This document shows positions 59,650-64,000 of a DNA stretch of 64,000 bases, one piece after another. The notes under the pieces are model-generated. The model saw nothing but the letters and a program-made list of their open reading frames with translations. It did no database searches and had not been told where the DNA came from. The DNA lies in the NCBI GenBank assembly GCA_045130235.1, contig JBGUPJ010000029.1, positions 1 to 64,000 of the forward strand, written 5' to 3'. Numbering within the stretch: the first letter of the stretch is position 1; each line of letters begins with the position of its first letter. The position numbers and the translations under genes were made by a program. The DNA is from UBA1756 sp045130235. GTDB taxonomy: Bacteria > Bacteroidota > Bacteroidia > Bacteroidales > WCHB1-69.

Positions 59650-60801
59650 TCAGCACTCCCGTGATTGCCTCGCGAATGCTACCTGTGCGCCTTTCTTCTG
59701 CTTTGTCCAAATATAGTTGGCGTTGATTTTCATGAGGCAAATCTCCACCAAAAGCCGTTTGTTGTTGGAGGCTTTATAATTGAAATCGCATTCACTGGTC
59801 AGCTCCAAAGCTCTCAACAGCAATGCCTTATCGGAATTTTGAGCCTGTGCTATGAATCTTTGTTTGATGGAGTCGGCCACTTCCATCAGCTTTACCGTCT
59901 GACTGTTTTGTGCCACCAACAGGTTGCGGAAGTGGGAGGCGAGTCCGGCGATAAAGTTCTGGCCATCAAAACCTTTCTCCAGAATTTCATCGAACAGCAG
60001 CAACGGCTTGGTGGTGTCTTCGTCAAACAGGGCATCCACCATTTTGAAGTAGTTGTCCACATCCAGCACGTTGAGGTTGGTCACGGCTGCTTCGTAGGTG
60101 ATGTTGCTGCCCGAGAAGCTCACCAGCTGGTCGAAGATGGAGAGGGCGTCACGCAGAGCGCCGTCGGCCTTGGTGGCCACCACACGCAGCGCTTCTTCTT
60201 CTGCTTTAACACCTTCTTTTTCAGCTACATATTGCAGATGTTTCATAATGTCCGTCTCCTTGATGCGCCTAAAATCATAGACTTGGCAGCGTGAGAGGAT
60301 GGTCGGGATAATCTTATGCTTTTCGGTGGTCGCCATGATGAACTTGGCATACGCGGGCGGTTCCTCCAAGGTCTTGAGGAAGGCGTTGAAGGCCGACTGC
60401 GACAGCATGTGAACCTCATCGATGATGTACACCTTGTATTTGGCGCCTACTGGAGCCAGGCGCACCTGCTCAACCAGGGCGCGGATGTCCTCCACCGAGT
60501 TGTTGGAGGCCGCGTCGAGCTCATACACGTTGAACGAAGCCGATGCGTTGAAGGCTTTGCACGACTCGCACTCGTTGCAGGGCTCGAAGTCGGGTGTGGG
60601 GTTGTCGCAGTTGAGAGCCTTGGCGAAGATACGCGCACAGGTGGTTTTGCCCACCCCCCTCGGACCGCAGAACAGGAAAGTCTGCGCCACCTGATGGGTT
60701 TTGATGGCGTTCTTCAGCGTCGAGGTGATATGCTCCTGTCCCACCACCGAGTTGAAGGTGGTCGGACGGTACTTTCGGGCTGATACGATGAAATTATCCA
60801 T
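59650..60801 (-). CDS. dnaX: DNA polymerase III gamma/tau subunit, N-terminal (gamma-like) part
   Basis: 383 residues. It is the AAA+ clamp-loader ATPase, with Walker A GPRGVGKTTCAR, a zinc module C-x8-C-x2-C-x2-C, DEVHMLS (Walker B), sensor 1 TTEKHKIIPTILSRC (SRC arginine finger) and domain III to about 360. The frame ends abruptly at TGA 59652-59650 after GAQVAFARQSREC. The remaining tail continues in another frame (58812-59678). The product would be gamma-sized, lacking tau regions that bind polymerase and helicase. The gene starts 68 bases after pfkA. Confidence 0.93.
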   Translation of the reverse strand: MDNFIVSARKYRPTTFNSVVGQEHITSTLKNAIKTHQVAQTFLFCGPRGVGKTTCARIFAKALNCDNPTPDFEPCNECESCKAFNASASFNVYELDAASNNSVEDIRALVEQVRLAPVGAKYKVYIIDEVHMLSQSAFNAFLKTLEEPPAYAKFIMATTEKHKIIPTILSRCQVYDFRRIKETDIMKHLQYVAEKEGVKAEEEALRVVATKADGALRDALSIFDQLVSFSGSNITYEAAVTNLNVLDVDNYFKMVDALFDEDTTKPLLLFDEILEKGFDGQNFIAGLASHFRNLLVAQNSQTVKLMEVADSIKQRFIAQAQNSDKALLLRALELTSECDFNYKASNNKRLLVEICLMKINANYIWTKQKKGAQVAFARQSREC

Positions 60802-60869
60802 ATTGTTGTCGTTTATTTATAATCTAAAATCTCACTCTTTACTTTTTACTCTTCACTCTTTACTCCTCA

Positions 60870-61976
60870 TTAGGGAATGTCGCCGAAGGAGATGCCCACA
60901 CCACGGGCGGTGCGGACCAAATCGCTGGTGGCGGGTTTCACAAAGTTGGGGGTCTCCAAGGCCTTTTCGAGCGAGACATAGGAGATTTTGGGATGGTTGT
61001 AAACCACCATGTTGCCATATTTCTCTTCCTTGATGAGTTCCACGGCCTTCACGCCGAATTCGGTGGCCAGCACGCGGTCGTAGGCGATGGGAGTGCCACC
61101 GCGCTGCAGGTGTCCCAGCACGGTCACGCGGATGTCGTGCTCGATGCCGATGGCCTCCAATTCGGCTTTCAGTTTCTCGCCCACGCCGCCCAGTTTGATG
61201 TGGCGGTCGCCGACAGCGGTGGGCGCTACGCCTGTCACCTTGCCGTCCAGCGACTTAGCGCCTTCTGCAATCACGATGTTACAGAAGCCGTAGTTGTTCT
61301 GGTAACGCGAGGCAATCTTGTTGGCGATGATACGCGGGTCGTAGGGGATTTCGGGGATGATGCACACCTCGGCGCCGCCAGCGATGGCGGTGTTCAGCGC
61401 AATCCAGCCCGCGTCGCGCCCCATCACCTCCATGATGAACACGCGGTTGTGACTCGAAGCGGTGGTCACCAACTTGTCGAAAGCCTCCGTGGCAATCTCC
61501 ACTGCGGTTTGGAAACCGAAGGTGAAGTCGGTACACGAAAGGTCGTTGTCGATGGTTTTCGGCACCCCCACCACGTTGAAGCCCATCTTAGCCAGTTGCA
61601 GGGAGATACGTTGCGAGCCGTCGCCGCCGATGTTGATGATGGCGTCGAAGCCCATCTCGTTGAAACGCTGTTTCATCAGCTGCGAGCGGTCTTCTATCAC
61701 CCACGAGCCGTCGGGTTGGCGCACCGGAAAGTGGAATGGGCCGCCCTTGTTGGTGGTTTTAATGATGGTGCCGCCCTGTACGTGGATGCCGGCCACGTCG
61801 CTCTCCGTCAGCCGACGGATGTCCACCGTGTCGCGCAAAATGCCGTTGAACGACTCCACACAGCCATATACCTTCATGTCGGGCTCTTGCGCCGCACGTT
61901 TCACAATGCCACGTATCACGGCATTCAGTCCAGGACAATCGCCCCCGCCGGTGGCTACTAAAATTTTCTTCCCCAT
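60870..61976 (-). CDS. pfkA: 6-phosphofructokinase
   Basis: 368 residues. It phosphorylates fructose 6-phosphate in glycolysis. Motifs: GGDCPGLNAVIRG (phosphodonor site; most have GGDAPGMN), GGDGS (Gly at the position that favours ATP), PKTIDNDL (Lys after Pro, common in PPi-dependent and group III enzymes), MEVMGRDAGW, PE and GHLQRGG. The mix of Gly and Lys fits group III PFKs. The donor, ATP or pyrophosphate, is therefore not certain. It follows the MscS gene with a two-base gap. Confidence 0.93.
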   Translation of the reverse strand: MGKKILVATGGGDCPGLNAVIRGIVKRAAQEPDMKVYGCVESFNGILRDTVDIRRLTESDVAGIHVQGGTIIKTTNKGGPFHFPVRQPDGSWVIEDRSQLMKQRFNEMGFDAIINIGGDGSQRISLQLAKMGFNVVGVPKTIDNDLSCTDFTFGFQTAVEIATEAFDKLVTTASSHNRVFIMEVMGRDAGWIALNTAIAGGAEVCIIPEIPYDPRIIANKIASRYQNNYGFCNIVIAEGAKSLDGKVTGVAPTAVGDRHIKLGGVGEKLKAELEAIGIEHDIRVTVLGHLQRGGTPIAYDRVLATEFGVKAVELIKEEKYGNMVVYNHPKISYVSLEKALETPNFVKPATSDLVRTARGVGISFGDIP

Positions 61977-61978
61977 AG

Positions 61979-62815
61979 TTATTTGTTGTTAATATGAACC
62001 GTCATCTGACTGAACGGTATCTCAATGTTATTCTTGCCTAAAGTTTCGTAAGTGTCTTGCTGCAAGGCGGCTAATACCGTGAGGTAGTCATCTGACTTCA
62101 CCCAAGCCCGTACTTGCAGATCGACAGAACTATTGCCGAGCCCCGTCACGATCACGGTGGGCTCGTTGCCTTCGTCCTGCATGATAAGCGGGTACTTTTT
62201 GGTCATCTCCACCAAAACCTCGCGTGCTTTGTTCACATCTTCGCCGTAGGCAATGCCCACATTCACCTCCACCCTGCGCTTGCCACTGCGTGTGTAGTTG
62301 GTCACCGTGTTAGTGGCTAACTGTGTGTTGGGCACAATCACAATCTTGTTGTCTAATGTTCGCAGAATGGTGTTGAAGATCTGGATTTCCTGAACTGTGC
62401 CGGAGAGGCCGCCCTGTTCGATGAAATCACCCACTTTGAAAGGCTTCAGTATCAAGATGATAACACCACCTGCAAAATTTTGCAAGGTGCCTTGCAGCGC
62501 CATACCGACTGCCAATCCAGCGGCACCTAAGATGGCGATGAACGAGGTCATCTGGATGCCCAACATTTCCGCTACAGCGATGATGAGCAAGGTCTTCAAT
62601 ATAATGTCGATGACAGAGTGCAGGAACGACTGTAGGGACTTGTCAAATTTCTTTTTCTCAAAAATTTTGTGTAGAAAACCTGTGAACCACTTGATGAGTT
62701 TCCATCCTATAAACAGGAAAAGCAGGGAATAGATCAGTCTCGGCACATACTGGAACAGCACGCCCGAACAAAAAGATTTTAATCCTTCAAACAGTTGCAA
62801 TCCTTCTTCTTTCAT
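61979..62815 (-). CDS. Small-conductance mechanosensitive channel (MscS family)
   Basis: 278 residues, near E. coli MscS (286). Three membrane helices: about 19-38, 59-80 and 85-113, the last being the pore helix (AAGLAVGMALQGTLQNFAGG). The conserved loop PFKVGDFIEQGGLSGTVQEI and the beta domain, then a C-terminal alpha/beta domain. It releases osmolytes on hypo-osmotic shock. It is encoded directly upstream of pfkA in the same transcript. With mscL at 49.9 kb the window has two mechanosensitive channels. Confidence 0.92.
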   Translation of the reverse strand: MKEEGLQLFEGLKSFCSGVLFQYVPRLIYSLLFLFIGWKLIKWFTGFLHKIFEKKKFDKSLQSFLHSVIDIILKTLLIIAVAEMLGIQMTSFIAILGAAGLAVGMALQGTLQNFAGGVIILILKPFKVGDFIEQGGLSGTVQEIQIFNTILRTLDNKIVIVPNTQLATNTVTNYTRSGKRRVEVNVGIAYGEDVNKAREVLVEMTKKYPLIMQDEGNEPTVIVTGLGNSSVDLQVRAWVKSDDYLTVLAALQQDTYETLGKNNIEIPFSQMTVHINNK

Positions 62816-62869
62816 TTTCTAATTCTAACGTATTGATTATTAGAGTTTATTAAAATTTTCGAAAGTATG

Positions 62870-62877
62870 CAAAAATA
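62870..62877 (-). promoter_or_regulatory. -7 box for the MscS-pfkA-dnaX unit
   Basis: Minus-strand TATTTTTG, 55 bases before the MscS start, in the divergent region with the outer-membrane-like gene. Confidence 0.4.
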
Positions 62878-62949
62878 CATTTTTTTTTTCGATTTTTCAG
62901 GGCATTCTTGAAATTTTATTTACAGAGTTTATTTTTCAATAAAAACCCG

Positions 62950-62957
62950 TACATTTG
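62950..62957 (+). promoter_or_regulatory. -7 box for the barrel-like gene and waaA
   Basis: TACATTTG, 19 bases before the start at 62976. No clear TTG at 19-21 bases. Confidence 0.45.
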
Positions 62958-62975
62958 CAGCCGATTTTTTAAGAG

Positions 62976-63764
62976 ATGAAAAAGGTTGTACTGATTATCA
63001 CATTGCTTTTGGCTTTCACCAGCTTCAGCGCTTACGCCCAACGGGGTGCCGATGTGGAATTGCGCGCTGGGGAAGTGGATTCTACCACCCACTTTATCTG
63101 GGGAAGTGCCAGTTTCGCCTATCAATGGCCTTTCGGCTCCCTCAAGGAGACTTTTAAGTCGAACATGAACATCGGTGCTGACCTGACTTATAAGTCCAAC
63201 AAAAACTGGACCGTCAGCCTCGACTTCAACTACCTTTTCGGTTCCAAACTGCGCAACCAGGCCGCGGTTGTGGGTCCCGATATGCTCACTTCCAACGGCG
63301 ACCTCATTGATGGCAACGGTCTCAAAGCCACCATTTACTTTGAAGGCCGCTACTGGAATCTCAGTCTCGGAGTGGGAAAAATCTTTCCCGTGTGCCGCTG
63401 GCGCAATTCAGGTATTTGGCTGAAAGTCAACGCTGGATATTTTGAACACAAAATCCGCATCAACGACCCCGACGATCAGATTCCACAGCTCGCCGACCCC
63501 TACCGAAAATGCTACGACCAACGCTGCAACGGCTTCTGCCTCACCCAATTCATAGGCTATCTCTTTATGCAGAAAGTGCGTGTGTGCAGCTTCTATGCCG
63601 GCTTCGAGGTTTCCGAAATTTGGAGCAAAAGCAGCCGTGACTTTAACATCGTGTTGGGCGGAAAAGACGAGACAAAGAAATTCAGCGTGCTTATCGGCCC
63701 CAAAATCGGCTGGGTGATACCCCTTTACGAAAAGCGCAAAATCCAAACCCTCTACCGCTATTAA
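62976..63764 (+). CDS. Exported, probably outer-membrane beta-barrel-like protein
   Basis: 262 residues. Signal peptide MKKVVLIITLLLAFTSFSAYAQ. The mature part has alternating aromatic and polar strands (WGSASFAYQW, WTVSLDFNYLFGS, ATIYFEGRYWNLSLGVGKIF, GPKIGWVIPLYEKR), consistent with a small outer-membrane barrel. A central Cys-containing segment (CYDQRCNGFC) may carry disulfides. The gene is directly followed by waaA (8 bases), so a link to lipopolysaccharide or envelope assembly is plausible but not shown. Confidence 0.65.
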   Translation: MKKVVLIITLLLAFTSFSAYAQRGADVELRAGEVDSTTHFIWGSASFAYQWPFGSLKETFKSNMNIGADLTYKSNKNWTVSLDFNYLFGSKLRNQAAVVGPDMLTSNGDLIDGNGLKATIYFEGRYWNLSLGVGKIFPVCRWRNSGIWLKVNAGYFEHKIRINDPDDQIPQLADPYRKCYDQRCNGFCLTQFIGYLFMQKVRVCSFYAGFEVSEIWSKSSRDFNIVLGGKDETKKFSVLIGPKIGWVIPLYEKRKIQTLYRY

Positions 63765-63772
63765 CCCGCGAC

Positions 63773-64000
63773 ATGAGACTGCTCTACACTTTTTCCATCC
63801 ATCTGTACAACGCAGCTATCACGATTGCGGCACTTTTCAATGAAAAAGCGAGACTTTTGCACCGTGGACGAAAATCCACTTTCCCCATACTGAAAGAAAA
63901 GTGTGCCGGGAAGTCTGTGATTTGGTTGCACGCTGCCTCATTGGGCGAGTATGAGCAGGGTAAACCATTGATACAGAAGTTGAAACAACGGTACCCTAAT
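63773..64000 (+). CDS. waaA: 3-deoxy-D-manno-octulosonic acid (Kdo) transferase, 3' partial
   Basis: The first 76 residues are present and the gene runs off the window. It is the inner-membrane enzyme that adds Kdo to lipid A precursor. The N-terminal membrane anchor (MRLLYTFSIHLYNAAITIAALF) and the first catalytic segment WLHAASLGEYEQGKPLI, conserved in GT30 enzymes and containing the catalytic Glu, are clear. Confidence 0.88.
   Translation, partial: MRLLYTFSIHLYNAAITIAALFNEKARLLHRGRKSTFPILKEKCAGKSVIWLHAASLGEYEQGKPLIQKLKQRYPN

Larger units (their letters stand above)
58812..59678 (-). pseudogene. dnaX: C-terminal (tau-like) part of dnaX, out of frame with the N-terminal part
   Basis: The frame is open from 59678 and ends at 58812. 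It encodes a Pro/Thr/Ala-rich linker with two 43-residue tandem units (each ending AIVETRHGTSL, coded by palindromic DNA), then a conserved C-terminal domain (about 150 residues: YFEKFKEQWDAMVDNV...FAEFMQTLHLQSCN), the tail found in Bacteroidota DnaX. Combined with the N-terminal part (383 residues) the total is about 650, the normal length. Joining needs a +1 (or -2) shift in the 29-base window 59678-59650, where both frames are open. GTG 59615 is not a convincing independent start. Confidence 0.65.

Noticed and set aside
59640..59690. A programmed -1 frameshift signal in dnaX like that of E. coli
   Set aside because: The tail lies in the +1/-2 frame, not -1, and there is no A-AAA-AAG-type heptamer in the permitted window. 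UGC-UGA-A at 59655-59649 is not a good +1 slip site either.
60805..60868. Short pyrimidine-rich repeats (CACTCTTTACT-like) between dnaX and pfkA as a functional element
   Set aside because: Low-complexity, irregular repeats of this kind are common between Bacteroidota genes. I see no fixed unit or secondary structure.
1..64000. CRISPR arrays, rRNA operons, insertion sequences, phage or plasmid genes
   Set aside because: None seen. No regularly spaced direct repeats with spacers, no transposase or integrase motif, and no rRNA sequence.

Overview
The window is a chromosomal segment of a Bacteroidota bacterium, most likely of the order Bacteroidales. Several things point there: a gliding-motility/type IX secretion (T9SS) type B C-terminal domain at the left edge, a T9SS type A sorting tail on a large carboxypeptidase, a DUF6913 protein, an aryl-polyene-like lipid cluster with a MMPL-acyltransferase fusion, a propionate-pathway methylmalonyl-CoA mutase, and promoters of the Bacteroides type (TTG, 19-23 bases, TAnnTTTG) before many genes. 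There are no rRNA genes, no CRISPR array, no insertion sequence and no phage.

Layout. 1-2.84 kb: end of a T9SS cargo gene and four small secreted proteins of unknown function. 2.84-3.37 kb: a candidate small RNA and a decayed NYN-domain fragment. 3.4-20.3 kb: mostly housekeeping genes, namely cytidine deaminase, a T9SS M14 carboxypeptidase, dapA, a DUF6913 protein, a membrane-anchored lysozyme-like protein, an aspartate aminotransferase, an M23 peptidase, tRNA-Glu(UUC), a beta-CASP nuclease, ffh, a HAD phosphatase, tRNA-Glu(CUC), a TrkH/TrkA potassium uptake pair and a MurL-like PP-loop enzyme.

20.4-39.5 kb is the standout: one co-oriented run of 12 genes with short gaps, closed by a strong terminator. 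It encodes a SrfB-like actin/Hsp70-fold ATPase, a SrfC-like dynamin-type GTPase, two tandem SrfA-like membrane proteins (one carrying an inserted S8 subtilisin), two more membrane proteins, a second GTPase with its own membrane partner, two periplasmic coiled-coil proteins, and a sigma/anti-sigma-like pair. It looks like an envelope-spanning machine that joins two cytoplasmic NTPase modules to a membrane-anchored protease. I read it as a Bacteroidota elaboration of the poorly understood SrfABC system.

39.7-42.2 kb: a transglutaminase-like protein, small membrane proteins and a frameshifted small gene. 42.2-49.7 kb (minus strand): an aryl-polyene/flexirubin-like acyl-lipid operon (ACP, KS, KS-like chain-length factor, EamA half-transporter, dehydratase, GT2, MMPL-acyltransferase fusion). 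49.9-50.3 kb: mscL. 50.4-57.6 kb (minus): acyltransferase, phenylacetate-CoA-ligase-like enzyme, esterase, small unknown protein, B12-radical SAM enzyme and methylmalonyl-CoA mutase. 57.7-62.8 kb (minus): MerR regulator, secreted protein, a dnaX gene split by a frameshift and invaded by palindromic repeats, 6-phosphofructokinase and an MscS channel. The right edge has an exported barrel-like protein and the start of Kdo transferase waaA.
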